Made by a program: the position numbers and the translations under genes
The notes under the pieces: generated by a model
The model's input: the letters and a program-made list of their open reading frames with translations, nothing else
What the model was told of the DNA's origin: nothing
The model's database searches: none
Shown: positions 22,101-32,525 of the stretch, piece by piece
Layout: each line of letters begins with the position of its first letter
Position numbering within the stretch: position 1 is the stretch's first letter
Assembly (NCBI GenBank): GCA_004194705.1
Contig: SADC01000326.1
Location: 45,843-109,842 of the forward strand
Direction: 5' to 3'
Length of the DNA: 64,000 bases
DNA from: Ditylenchus dipsaci
Lineage: Eukaryota > Nematoda > Chromadorea > Rhabditida > Anguinidae

Positions 22101-22863
22101 CAGTTGAGTTTAAGTTATCCGGCAGCCCTGGGGCTGACCTTAAGTACCGGATAACCGAGGGTAATTTTTTGGTAGGGGCTATTATTTCAGTGTATGCTGT
22201 TGTATTAGTAACGTAACTTTGACTTGCTCATCTAAAACAAATGAAGAATGGGTGGTATTTAATTTTCCCCCCTAATACTGAAAAATGACTTCTAATTCGC
22301 TGAAAAATGCCCCCTAATCAGAAATTGAAAGTTTTTCCTCGATTTTTAGGTTTATTTTCCAAATTTTTTTGACTATCATGCAGCCCAGGATCTCAGCTTT
22401 CTAACGAGCTATCAAACTATATTGAATGGTTATGTAAATGCAGAGATTTAGGGGTTTGAATGAAGTAAATTTTGTTTTTCTCATATTTTTTCAAACTCCT
22501 AAATTTCTTCATTTTCTAAACCATTCGATAGAATTTGATAGCTCGATACAAAGCTGAGATTTTGAGCTACATGATGGACGAAAATAATTTGAAAAATAAA
22601 CGTAAAAATTAAGAAAAATATTCAATTTAAGATTAAAGGGCATTTTTCAGTAATTAGGGGCAATACTAAATATTACCCATGAAAAATCCTAGAAATACAA
22701 CCGGTGTGAAAAAACAAAATTTGAGTTTTTTTGAAAATTTTTAAACAAAAAGTGACCCGGGCCAATCAATCGAGGATATTTTTTTTTGTATGAACTGACT
22801 TAAGGGTGCCGAATAACCAAGGGTGCTAGGTAACTGGAGTGCCAGATAACCGAGGCTCAACTG
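22101..22863. mobile_element. pogo-like MITE interrupted by a palindromic element
   Basis: Left end TA|CAGTTGAGTTTAAGTTATCC, right end GGATAACCGAGG-like to CTCAACTG (…GCCAGATAACCGAGGCTCAA). Subterminal GCCGGATAACC/GGTTATCCGGC units lie at both ends. Inside, 22254-22680 is a separate palindrome. Confidence 0.65.
22254..22680. repeat. Nested palindrome with CCCCCTAAT ends
   Basis: GGGTGGTATTTAATTTTCCC..CTGAAAAATGCCCCCTAAT pairs with ATTAGGGGCAATACTAAATA. Inner arms share CTCAGCTTTCTAACGAGCTA / TAGCTCGATACAAAGCTGAG; the centre is near 22470. The inner arm also occurs at 42478-42525. Confidence 0.65.
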
Positions 22864-23062
22864 AACAAGGATTGTTGATTTTCTTAAAATCAGTACAATT
22901 ATAAGAATATTTGTTGAATTATTTTTACAGTACCTTACCTTGAGCAATAAATGCTAGAAAAAAGTTTGCTTTTCAACTCATTAACAAAACTAAGCTTTGG
23001 CATCAAAAAAAACTATTGATTTATGAAATTGAAAAAACTAGTGGTTTTAGGTTGTATGTCAG

Positions 23063-26000
23063 GCTATTTGGAAGACCAGTTTCTCTATATTTCCCATCTG
23101 TACCGAAGGCCACTGGCTTTACTGAAAAGTGCGACCAGAACAATTTTGATTGGCAGTATTTGCGGGTCAAGAACTGCACAGATGCTTGTTTACTTTGCGT
23201 ATGAACGACAAAGTGGGAGGTGGGTTCAGTGATACTGTTGGTAATTGAAGTAATAAAGATCCGGGTCTTATATCGAAGACATGCAAATTTTACAAACTTG
23301 AAGTGGTCTAAAACTTTTATCTTTTACAGTCCTGAGCTCTGTAAAAAGTATATAAAGTTGAACCTCCGATATCGTAGAAAACTCAAGTTCGACCCACAGC
23401 CAACACTTTTTTACCTTAATGTTTGATGCCTTTTCCCACGCTTCTTTGGTCAGTCCAAAAATTGCAAGGATTCCTATTTTGCTAATCTTTTTTTGGAAAT
23501 GAGAACATTTTCGCCATTATTTCTCCACGACCGCAATATATTTTATTTTAATTTGATGGGAATTTTTTTGACAAAAATTCTCCAAACAGGATAGAACACC
23601 GTAAACGAATATAAGAACACGAATTTTTTCTAAAAGTGTTTAGTCACCTTGTGGTTTATTAAGACTTTTTACGGCAAAAATGTTTAAAAAAACTTTAGTG
23701 ATATTTTTTGGGGTCCTAGCCTTTAGCCCCTTCTTTCCACTTTTTGGCGTTCTGTCCTATGTTCTGTTTTAGCCACTTAGGCCTTATTTTTCAAGCCATT
23801 TTGTAGTGCGTAAGACATTTTTCAGTCCCGGCTAACGTGCGCTGGCCTAAACTAAGCCTGACTTAAAAAATAGGGCCTAATTGGCTAAAATAGAACATCG
23901 GGCAGAACGCCAAAAAGTGGAAAAAGGGCCTAACGCCTCTGACTCCGCCTCTAACGCACTGTCCCTGACATTACTGATAGTCTATCAGTAATATTTTTGT
24001 CATTTTTAAAACACTGCTGAAAAACATCTTTTCCCCAAACTTTCGCGAAAAAATTCGAAATTTTTTGCCTTGGACTTGTTGTTTTTTCTTCAGAAGTAGA
24101 AAAACTCCCAAATATGAGAAACTTTTTCTGAATGATAGGAAAAATCTACAATTTGGAACACGGCCATATGCCCAAAATTTATTGGCAAAACTTTATTTAT
24201 CACCACAAGCTTTTTTTTTATGGGCACCACTTTTTTTTACCAAATTTTAATTTTTTGGGGGGATTTCCGACAATAGGCGGGGGAGGTTCTATCCATCCTA
24301 TGTTCATTGTTCTGATGTCGTACTAATAAAATTGTTTGAATTTTTTTCCTCGCCTTCTGTGTGACAATGTTGAACAAAATAGCGACCCTCTTTAATATAT
24401 CGACCCTCTAGGTGCGGGTTATAAAATAAACCAACCGGTCGGTATATGAGAGAAAATACGGTAACGTACAAATTTAAAATTTCATAAAAAAATTAGTGAT
24501 GTGAGAAAAAAATTCCCTTTTCCTTCAAAAATTTTGTTGTTGTGTTTTTTTTTATGCTAAAAGTGTTCATTTTATTTCTTCTGCTAATTTTTTTTAAGTT
24601 CTAATTTCTTTTTTGTTTTGGCTAGTCATAAAAACTATAAGTAAAAAGCGCCGCCTCATTTGTTCATTTAATAAGCATAGACTGTATCTTTGATTAAAAA
24701 GGACTAAATACAAAAATGCTTTAAAATGTGTACAGGCAAACTTCGATTTTATAAATTTCGATTTAAATAACCTTTTTCCGTGCCTATTTACCCAGAAATT
24801 ACGTGAAACGACCAAAAAGTCTACCCTCGATTTAACTAAACCTTTTCATAACCTTTTCTTGGTCCCCCGGGGGAGCCATAAACGAGGTTTGACTGTACAA
24901 TCAATAATTACTTACAGGGTGGGCCGCCAAAAAAACCTGAAATTTTTGAGAAATGTTGATTATGAAATTTTTCATTTGCTGCTTGTTTCTATCGTTTTAT
25001 GCTCATTTTTGTGTTTTTATATTAAGCAGCTCCCAGGTAGCTTAAATACTGTCATCGATTTTCATGGGAAGTCGATGGGGCAAGAAATGGGGCGATGGGG
25101 CATACCTCCCTAAATTTTTTATTATTTTTCAGGTTTTTTTGGTCACCTTGTACATGATCAGTCGAAAAGTAGGTGCTTGGAATAGCAAATAAAAGTCTTA
25201 GAAAAATTAAAAGCAACTTATAGTCTACCACACCGTATGTCCATACTATTTTCCGAGTCTTCTTAGGCCAGAGCTTTTTTTTATTATTTTTTTTGAATTG
25301 TGAAAGAAAGAAATTGCAAAATGAATTTTCCGGCAGGAATATTTTTAAATGTTAGGTAGAAAGCATACTCTAAAACTCTCATTTTTCTCAACACTTATAC
25401 CGCTCATCGTAACTTTTTAAATCGGGTTTAAAATAGACTCTAAAATTTACGCTTTAGAGTTATCACTCAGTACTTTTTATAAATAGTTTTCTAGGTCGTC
25501 GAAGGTATGGGTTTATGCGAGGCTGCCTGTCAGACATTCTGCACTACAACAGGAGTGCAGTCAGGGTATACGAGCATGGAAGCAGTGCTGCCCATCGTTC
25601 CTCCTCCTCATCACCCACCTCCAATTCCTATTGCTCGTTGGTCAGATTGAGGGACTTGTTCATTAGCTCAGATCGGTATGCCTTCGATGCCCATGACCAG
25701 TGAGTGCTAACTTTAAGTAGTCTAAACTACTCGAATTCCCCTACGCTTGATAATCCAAATTTTTTAGTGTGGAGTTGTGCACTTGTGTTAGACCTTTGTG
25801 CAACACTGCTGCTACTTCCAAAACACCACATAATGGCATCTTTCTGATAATAACTGTCTTGACTGTATATTTTGCCTTTTGGATACTGGATCTGGATTCT
25901 AGGCAGTTGTTACAGAAAAGACCTCATTGTGAGCTCACACCCCAGAAGGGTAACTATGAGCAGCAGCTTAGGCATCATACTATCAACTGTAACATCCGCA

Positions 26001-26113
26001 AACCACTTCTGAGGCTTAACCCCAAAAGAGTGCTGCTACTGGACAATACTTACACAAAAAAGACACTCATCTCGCATCAACGACCTAGAAGAATAATATT
26101 GACAGATATTTGA
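23063..26113 (+). CDS. Probable Ly6/uPAR-type cysteine-rich membrane protein, three exons
   Basis: Exons: 23063-23198 (acceptor tatgtcag, donor TGC|gtatga), 25495-25699 (acceptor ttttctag, donor CCA|gtgagt) and 25768-26113 (acceptor ttttttag, stop TGA). Sequence: GFTEKCDQNN then KNCTDACLLC; VVEG(Y)GFMRGCLSDILHYNR then a Ser-rich loop; VELCTCVRPLCNTA, a hydrophobic segment (GIFLIITVLTVYFAFWILDL) and a basic tail. C--C, RGC and the C-terminal C-C---LCN are the Ly6/three-finger pattern; such proteins sit at the cell surface by membrane anchor. The join needs one base restored in the GG of GAAGGTATGG (25501-25510). AATAAA lies near 26217. First exon(s) not identified; the 2.3 kb intron holds transposons. 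Family call is inference. Confidence 0.5.
23728..23938. mobile_element. Palindromic MITE (CCACTTTTTGGCGTTCTG ends)
   Basis: CCACTTTTTGGCGTTCTG..TATGTTCTGTTTTAGCC pairs with GGCTAAAATAGAACATCGG..CAGAACGCCAAAAAGTGG. A relative of part of it is at 35750-35810. It lies in the intron of the Ly6-type gene. Confidence 0.65.
24733..24895. mobile_element. pogo-like MITE with proven empty site
   Basis: TA|CAGGCAAACTTCGATTTTAT ... AAACGAGGTTTGACTG|TA. The flanks (CTAAATA..AAATG.TGTAAA.GTG and CAATCA.TAATTACTTAC) are continuous at 38020-38065 with a single TA at 38045-38046. Confidence 0.85.
24915..25150. mobile_element. Tc1/mariner-like MITE with proven empty site
   Basis: TA|CAGGGTGGGCCGCCAAAAAA ... 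TTTTTTTGGTCACCTTG|TA; inverted ends ~35 bp (…CTGAAATTTTT / AAATTTTT..CAGG). The paralogous sequence has ACTTACATGATC with one TA (38064-38065). 19280-19345 resembles its interior (AGCTCTCAAGTAGCTTAA). Confidence 0.85.
25151..25410. repeat. Dispersed repeat, copy 1 (pairs with 38020-38510)
   Basis: CATGATCAGTCGAAAAGTAG, TGGAATAGCAAATA, TCTTAGGCCA, TTTTGAATTGTGAAA and CAGGAATAT are shared in order with 38065-38290 and 38476-38510. The repeat starts left of 24733. It serves as the reference for three insertions. No coding potential. Confidence 0.75.
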
Positions 26114-26291
26114 GATTTTGTTTGCTCGAGCTAGCTGGCTTCCTTCAGTATCTTTCAGGAATTTTTTGTATTGATTGCTAATTTTACTATGTGATATATG
26201 TAGCAGTATCAACGATAAATAAATTATTATATTGATAAATATGAGCAATTAATGAGCGGATATGAGTAATAACTGATTGCTTGTTGCTGCT

Positions 26292-26472
26292 TTAATAACT
26301 GCCTTCAAAGTCATTTTGAATAGCCCGACTTAGGTGGTGATGGTCATATCTAGTGCTGCTGGTTGGGACACACTCCTCTTCTTCCTGGTCCTCACACTCC
26401 GAAACACTTTGACTGACAGAAGTTCTGATAATAGAAGGGGCATAGGTCGGTCAAAAGATACCATTGTTGGTG
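26292..26472 (-). CDS. Candidate C-terminal exon, convergent with the Ly6-type gene
   Basis: On the reverse strand an acceptor gtttttag precedes PTMVSFDR, and after one base is restored the frame continues YAPSIIRTSVSQSVSECEDQ, EEEECVPTSSTRYDHHHLSR, AIQNDFEGSY-stop (TAA 26292-26294). The acidic/Ser-rich tail suggests the cytoplasmic end of a larger protein. No family recognised. It converges on the Ly6-type gene, leaving <200 bp between stops. Confidence 0.35.
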
Positions 26473-26784
26473 CTAAAAACTTGCTTGTAGCTTTACTAAT
26501 TGAACACTAGAAATATCACGCTGACCAGATTGTGGACCACGTGACCACACTGTGGTTATTATGATTTTGGAATAATGATGGATCACAAACTCAGAAAGTT
26601 TCATTATTATTTTTTCGATGGATTTCAATATGGGTGCAATATGACTTTTGTTGTAACGTATCTAAAAAATAATACGACTTTCTGAGTTTGTAACCCCATC
26701 TTGCTTCAAAATGAATTTTTGGCGCTAGTAGCGAATCACCACCAATCCCCCCATAAATAGGATCTTTTCAAAATCGCTGTAACT

Positions 26785-27447
26785 CAGGGCTGCCATATGT
26801 GCTGATTTCTCAGAAATGTGCTGATTTTGGCACCCCAAATCTGACAATTTTTGAAAGTGCTGATTTCCCAGAAATGTGCTGATTTCAAATCACCCGTCTG
26901 ATTAGTCTGATTTTTTTTATTTTTACGCTTGTACTGGTTTAACTCGAATATTTCATACGGCAATTAAGAATTCCGACTTGTTAACTACTTTTGCTTCTAT
27001 TTTTCTCGCTTTATTGAAGCTATATTCTGTATTTTCAGCTAGCGTCACAATGCCACCGCCTCAACGAAAGCACAAGTAAGCGCGAAACAGTTCATTGGAA
27101 TCAAACAAGGGAAGAAGAATATCACGCTTTCTGCATCGCCTGCCGACAAGAAATCAATCTCACAGCGACTGGAAGACTGCGATCTCACTCCATCAAAAGA
27201 CTCCGAAGCATGTGCAAAATGCCAGGGCCTCCGCTACAACAAAGTAACTTTTTACTTTCCTTTAACATATATGTGACTTCATATTTAGGTCTCTATCGAA
27301 TTTTATGCCAAGCCGTACTGCTCCAACAATAACAACAATTTCTGGGGTTTTATTAGCTGAAAATGAATTTGTGTCTGATTTTTTGCCCCAAAATCTGATT
27401 TTTTCCGATTTTTGTCTGATTTTCGGAAAAAAAATATGGCAGCCCTG
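26785..27447 (+). mobile_element. hAT derivative with BED-finger exon, perfect 8-bp duplication
   Basis: Ends CAGGGCTGCCATATGTGCTG / AAATATGGCAGCCCTG, flanked by CTGTAACT on both sides (26777-26784, 27448-27455). Subterminal TGCTGATT/TCTGATTTT repeats mark both ends. It retains one transposase exon (27050-27243) and has lost the rest. Confidence 0.9.
27050..27243 (+). pseudogene. hAT transposase, N-terminal BED zinc-finger exon
   Basis: After tttcagctagcgtcaca, ATG 27050 reads MPPPQRKHK; one base later the frame continues KRETVHWNQTREEEYHAFCI, ACRQEINLTATGRLRSHS. Y-AFC--C-----L---G---L-SH is the BED-type DNA-binding finger at the start of hAT transposases. A donor (gtaact) follows at 27244. 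The frameshift after codon 9 and the absence of all later exons make it a relic. Confidence 0.65.
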
Positions 27448-27677
27448 CTGTAACTACACTTTTAACTTGTTTTTCAAAAAAGGCTTTTTGGCAAATTTTT
27501 TCGACCGCTTAGCAAACATGGAGTACCAACACCGGATTCATGCTCAGAATGGTCGATTAGCTTTAACAACTGCTCTTTATATCTACATTATCTACATTAA
27601 GCGTATCTTTTTTAAATAGCCCTTGCACTGAAATAGGATCATCTGGATTTTGAGGACATGTATCTGAGCATAGAGCA

Positions 27678-28558
27678 AATATTTGGTTGCAGTTCAGAAT
27701 TCCCCCAAGGGACTGATCAGGTGGAGAAGATAACTTCATATTCGTGTTTCTCGACCCCGATTTCATGAGAAAGCCGGCTGTTTTTTTGGTTCTGAGAAAA
27801 AAAATTTTTTTCGAACCACAGGGGGGTATCATGGTTTTTTAGTCAAAATTTGAAAAATTTAAATTGGCGCCTTTTGAATTTAAAAGGAATAAGGGCTGTA
27901 TTGGGAGGGAAGGGAATAAAAGGGGGCCACTTTTATGGCAGAACATTATAAATTTGAATATCTATATTCTTCGACTGCCTCACCATGTTTTTCAACTGGG
28001 CCGTGGTAAAAAAAGACTCTATATGCATTTTATGGTCAAGAGTACTTCTCGGAATCATGTCTAAGGTAAGTGTGTGCGCGCATCTCTAACTCTCAAGCCC
28101 CTGCGCCCTCTTCGGGGGCGCAGGGGGCTTGCGGGCTTGGAGTTGAGATGCGCACACCCACATACCTTAGACACAAATCACTCGAAAGTGACTCTGGATG
28201 CATGAAAAAGCATGCATACCAGAGTTTATTTATGCGGTAGGCCCAGTATTCAAAACTATGTTCAACATCTTCTTGTTAGTGGCCCCTGTGTGATCAGTGG
28301 CCCCCTTTTATTCCCTTCCCTCCCAATACAGCCCTTATTCCCTTTTAAATTCAAAAGGCGCCAATTTAAATTTTTCAAATTTTGACTAAAAAACCATGAT
28401 ACCCCTCCTGTGGTTCGAAAAAAATTTTTTTCTCAGAACCAAAAAAACAGCCGGCTTTCTCATGAAATCGGGGTCGAGAAACACGAATATGAAGTTATCT
28501 CCTCCACCTGATCAGTCCCCGTGGGGGGGGGATTCTGAACTCAAGCCAAATATTTTAC
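27678..28558. mobile_element. Best-preserved fold-back family copy
   Basis: Outer arms (CAAATATTTGG, GTTCAGAATTCCCC, GGGACTGATCAGGTGGAGAA) pair across ~880 bp. Then come CATATTCGTGTTTCTCGACC, CCACAGGGGGGTATCATGGT, TTGGCGCCTTTTGAATTTAA and CAATACAGCCC. The centre (28095-28135) is CTGCGCCCTCTTCGGGGGCGCAGGGGGC. The two arms of the core are not identical: one reads CTAAGGTAAGTGTGTGCGCG, the other complements CTAAGGTATGTGGGTGTGCG. No transposase. Confidence 0.85.
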
Positions 28559-29003
28559 ATCCCTACTTTTTGTATTTTCTTAACTTTCGCGGGCTGCACC
28601 GGTTCTGCTTTTTCGGTTTTGGTTGAGCACCCGAAATCTCGAAACCGGCCTAAAACTTTTAAGATTTTCATGGATTTAAATAAATTAGCTTCAGCCTATT
28701 TAAAGAAAGTACGTAACGTTCCATCAATTTTTGACCCTAGAAAGAGCATGTTAAATGGCCGTTTGTGGCCACGTGACTAAATTATGGTCATATTAAAAAA
28801 AACTCGACCCTAGTAGCGGATCCTCCCCTGTAAATTTTCTTTTTTTAAAGTTAAGTAAAGAGTACCCAAATATATACCCCAGACCCCAGAAAAAAATGCA
28901 TAAAATATTTATTAGTCACAACTTATTTATCAGTCACAAATTTATCAGTCACAACTTTGGCCGACATCCGAGCCTAAGGGCTGAGCCTAAACTCGTTACT
29001 TAA

Positions 29004-29235
29004 AGGGGCATACCCACGCTAATAAGAGGTGGTGCCCGGGAATTAAAAATTTTTTCCTAATCATTGGACTTCTGTACGGATTTTTCAACATGATTTTTAA
29101 TAAAACCACACCTAACATTGAATTCTAGGCCTTGTTTTGTTAGAAACCAAGTTTAAAAATCCGTACAGAAGTTCAATGATTAGGAAAAAAATTGAATTCG
29201 CGGGCACCACCTCTTATTAGCGTAGGCATGTCCCT
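29004..29235. mobile_element. TTAA-flanked palindromic MITE (232 bp)
   Basis: TTAA|AGGGGCATACCCACGCTAAT..AAGAGGTGGT pairs with ACCACCTCTTATTAGCGTAG..CATGTCCCT|TTAA. The inner arms (TTGTTAGAAACCAAG.TT, ATTCTAGGCC) recur at 29863-30049, 56700-56850 and 62795-62935. 28560-29000 and 29240-29860 show no supported gene. Confidence 0.8.
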
Positions 29236-29862
29236 TTAAAGGACCCTGTCTTTTCCTTATCATGGCAATTTCAAAAGTTTGATAAGTCACCTAAATTTTG
29301 TCGATAATACTTTCGAATTCTTATTTTTTGAATTTTAGATTTTATACGTTATCTTCTATTTTATAAAAGTCATATTATGACAATGATGTTATGACGGTGA
29401 CGAATGTCGGATAAGTTGTCTGATCTGGCATTGTCAAGCAACGCTGGGCTAGACTGATGAATGGTTCTAAATTTTGAACAAATTTACACATTTCTTTTCT
29501 AAACAATCAGTGTTTTTAAAAAGCACGCTTTCATACTTGGGTCACACTAACTTCATTTACCCTTTTCTCATAAATTTCGTTTTTGCATTCGAACATTTTT
29601 GTACTGTTTTGTAGCTGAGATATTTCTCTATCGATTGCTGGTCAAATATTCCATCGGAATTCAAATGCGACAATTCCACACCAAAATCACACTAAAAATC
29701 CTACTTTGTCACCAAATTCGAAAACATTATTGACAAAATATAGTTGCTCACGCGCGAATTCAAAGCTTTGAAATTGCTGTGATAAGGTAGAGACAGGGTC
29801 CTTTAACACGCTCAGGCCTGACTGTAAGACCAGCTCATTCTGGTGCAGATGATTGATTATTG

Positions 29863-30049
29863 AACTCTTAATCATTGAACTTCTGCACAGATTTTTCAAC
29901 TTGATTTCTAACAAATCAAGGCCTAGAATTTAATTTTAGGTGTGGTTTTCTCAGAAACCAGGTTGAAAAAATCGTGCAAAAGTTTAATGGTTAGGAAATT
30001 TTTCGAATTCACGGGAATCATCTCTTATTAGTGTGGGCATGTCCCTTTA
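29863..30049. mobile_element. One-sided copy of the TTAA MITE, abutting a gene
   Basis: It repeats the inner palindrome and the right end (TCTTATTAGTGTGGGCATGTCCCT|TTAAA) of 29004-29235 but lacks the left terminus. Its end touches the intron just 3' of the RFT1-like exon. Confidence 0.65.
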
Positions 30050-30066
30050 AAAAATTAAAAAACCAC

Positions 30067-30687
30067 CTTGTTGATAAGCTTGTTGTTGTGTAGAAGCAAC
30101 CCTACCATAACTGATTAACCACAGCAAATTAATGGAATAGCAAGCGGTGCAAATTAAGAATTTGGGGATCTGATCACGACTTTGAGTAGGCTCACTGAAT
30201 GTCTTAAACAAAAACATCAACTGATAGGTGGATAAAACCATGTCTGACAAACCAACTGAAATTAAACATCTGACAAATCCCACCTTGGCAATAAAGAAAA
30301 TTGCAGCTGTTTTGGCTAGGCCACTCATTGTTTCTGCTAACACAGTCAACTTGAGTCTAGTTTTAGCAAAAGAATAGGAGTGGGGCGTTCTGGCGGCATA
30401 TCCATTGCTAATTGCATCCTCCAGTGGAAGGTTGAGCAAATGGTAGAGGGTCAGGTGGTCACAAACACATGCAACCAGTTTGACAATTTGTAGAAGCAGG
30501 GCATAGAACATGCCTGAACACAATTTCTGATTTTGGGAGGGAGTTTCTAGAAGACCAACATTACCAAGAGGAACCAGCATCAGCAAAAAAGAGAAGAAAC
30601 CAGCGATTGTGAGGCAAAGCAACAAACTCCAGTGCAAATGCTGTTCACTGATACACGAAGTTAGTAGGTAGGCCAGTAGTTGACAGC
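30067..30687 (-). CDS. RFT1: RFT1-like membrane protein exon
   Basis: RFT1 acts in the ER membrane in N-glycan assembly, in the step that brings Man5GlcNAc2-PP-dolichol to the lumenal face. The exon starts after attacag (30688) and ends at CAACAAG|gtggtt, 207 codons open throughout. Four to five hydrophobic segments: the QLLAYLL region, LLLCLTIAGFFSFLLMLVPL, MFYALLLQIVKLVACV, AKTAAIFFIAKVGF and FLICTACYSINLLWLISYG. Shared with RFT1 from family knowledge: VPLG…LLE-P near the start, then (R)LK--VLAE-MS---K followed by a long hydrophobic run. That is about the first third to half of the protein. Exons on either side were not found. A TLC-domain protein was the alternative and fits less well. Confidence 0.6.
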
Positions 30688-31836
30688 CTGTAATACTGAT
30701 TTAGCGTAATGTGGACGTGTGGAAAAGAGTCATGAAAATATTGGTCAGCAATGTTAGGGCTTTTGATTTTGAAAAACTGAATACCGCATTTCCTCTGATA
30801 CAGCCTCCCCCTTCGACTTTGAGGGTCTGTATTTTGGGGCAGAGTAAAGGCAAGACTACTAAATTTTATGAAAAATTTCTATTTTTTTAAACAGTATGTT
30901 TTTACAGTGAGAGTAATAATAATTTTTCGTTATCTATATTGACTAGCAACATACCGTTTATATTTCCTCTATTAATTCCCCATGGTGAGTGAATATTGAA
31001 ATGCAGGGTGTTTCGAGAAATCTGCAGGATTTAAAATGGCTATAACTTTTTTTCTAGATCGAATTTCTGTTTTCACCAATCGTTTTCTCTGACGGGCAAT
31101 TTCATTAGTCGTGTAATGTCAAAAATACAGTTATCCGACATTTGAGCGCCACGAAATTTGAGCACCGACATTTGAGCGCCAAAATTCATTTTCATGCGGA
31201 GTCCATTTTAAGCATCTAAATAGCGGTGTGAACCACTGGGCAAGGCAATTGTCCATCTAAAAAGTAGGTCTTAGTTCTTTCTCTGAAGGCTTTTTTAGCC
31301 GGTCACTGGAAAACAATAATACTCAAGTGTGTACCTTTTTCTGTGCTTAGTTAGTTAAAATCAATTACTTAGAACTGCTATAAATACAGTAATCATATTC
31401 AGCAAAGGGATTTCGTTTGAAAAGAACAAGCAAAATTTTACCCACCATAACTCTGATATCCGGGTGGATACCTCCTGATCAGGTAGATATCCACCTGGGT
31501 GGTTTGAGAAAATAAATTAGGTAAGATTAAAAAAATCGTTCTATCATACGTGAAATTATATAGGTAATTGGGTTTTTTAGGACCAAAATCCCGATTCCCC
31601 CTACCTGGACCCCAAACCTGGTGAGGCTGCCCTTGGCCAAGTAGATATCCACACGGATAGCCTGAAAATTAAGTTTTAGTCAAAATTAATAGTAAACCAC
31701 GTTCTTTAAAATAGTGTGTTGAATTGGGTTCGTTAAAGGGGCATACCAGCGCGCCACCGCAAATTAAGGGGGATCAGCAGGTTTTCAAAATCCTCCTTAT
31801 TTCTGCTCGTTTCAACTCAAATATGATGGATCAGTT

Positions 31837-31979
31837 CTAGTATACACCCTTCACTCAAGTATAGTATACACCCTTCAGTCAAATTAGCTTGGGGACCAAG
31901 GCAAATTTTTTTTTAATTTTTAATTTTTAAAAATTTGCCTTGGTCCCCCAAGCTAATTTGACTGAAGGGTGTATACTAG
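31837..31979. mobile_element. MITE with CTAGTATACACCCTTCA ends
   Basis: Perfect inverted arms: CTAGTATACACCCTTCA … CAAATTAGCTTGGGGACCAAGG and complement, T/A-rich loop. The left end is duplicated once in tandem. GCCTTGG..CCAAGGC also occurs at 34448-34470, 34935-34950, 52830-52845 and 53363-53385. Confidence 0.75.
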
Positions 31980-32007
31980 ACTTTAGCCAATATGATATTT
32001 ACTATGT

Positions 32008-32525
32008 TAATTGGCGCCTTAGAGGCGCCTGGCGAAAAATGTTAATTGTCGCAACCATACTTGCACGTTCCGAAAAATAGGGCGCCAGCGGCGGCGCCAA
32101 ACTTTTGAAAATTTCTGCGCCGGATCCGCAAGCGGCACTGGAAATTTTCAAATTTTGGCGCCGGGCGCCAGAGTAAAATCAGGGCGCCGCCGCCAGTCTA
32201 TTTGAAATTTCTGCGCCGGGTGCCAGAATATAATAAGGGCGCCGGCTCCGGCGCCCTTATTTTCGTCCATAAAATGAGCTTTTATAATAAAAAATGTATT
32301 ACTTTATCTTTTTCATTAAGAAAATTTTATAACAGATCAATAAAGTTTAAAAAATCAGAGTTTTTTTTAAAACAGCGTTTGTGCTAGTATTGTGATGAAG
32401 TCGGTGCCTTTCTGAAAATCTAGCCAACTGTAAAAACCGAAGGGCGTCGGGCTTGTGAAAAATCGGCGCCGGCGCCGACCTCGGTTGCCTGGCGCCTGGC
32501 GCCTATGCAATTATGGACGTAACTA
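32008..32525. repeat. GGCGCC-rich island
   Basis: Dozens of GGCGCC, CGCCGG and GGCGCCGG words in short overlapping palindromes (for example GGGCGCCGGCTCCGGCGCCC at 32236-32255), separated by A/T-rich filler. Its G+C stands out from the surroundings. A smaller relative is at 34310-34390. No coding frame. Confidence 0.55.

Noticed and set aside
30067..30687. TLC-domain protein
   Set aside because: The order VPLG…LLE-P … LK--VLAE-MS---K fits RFT1 better; expected TLC histidines are not in place.
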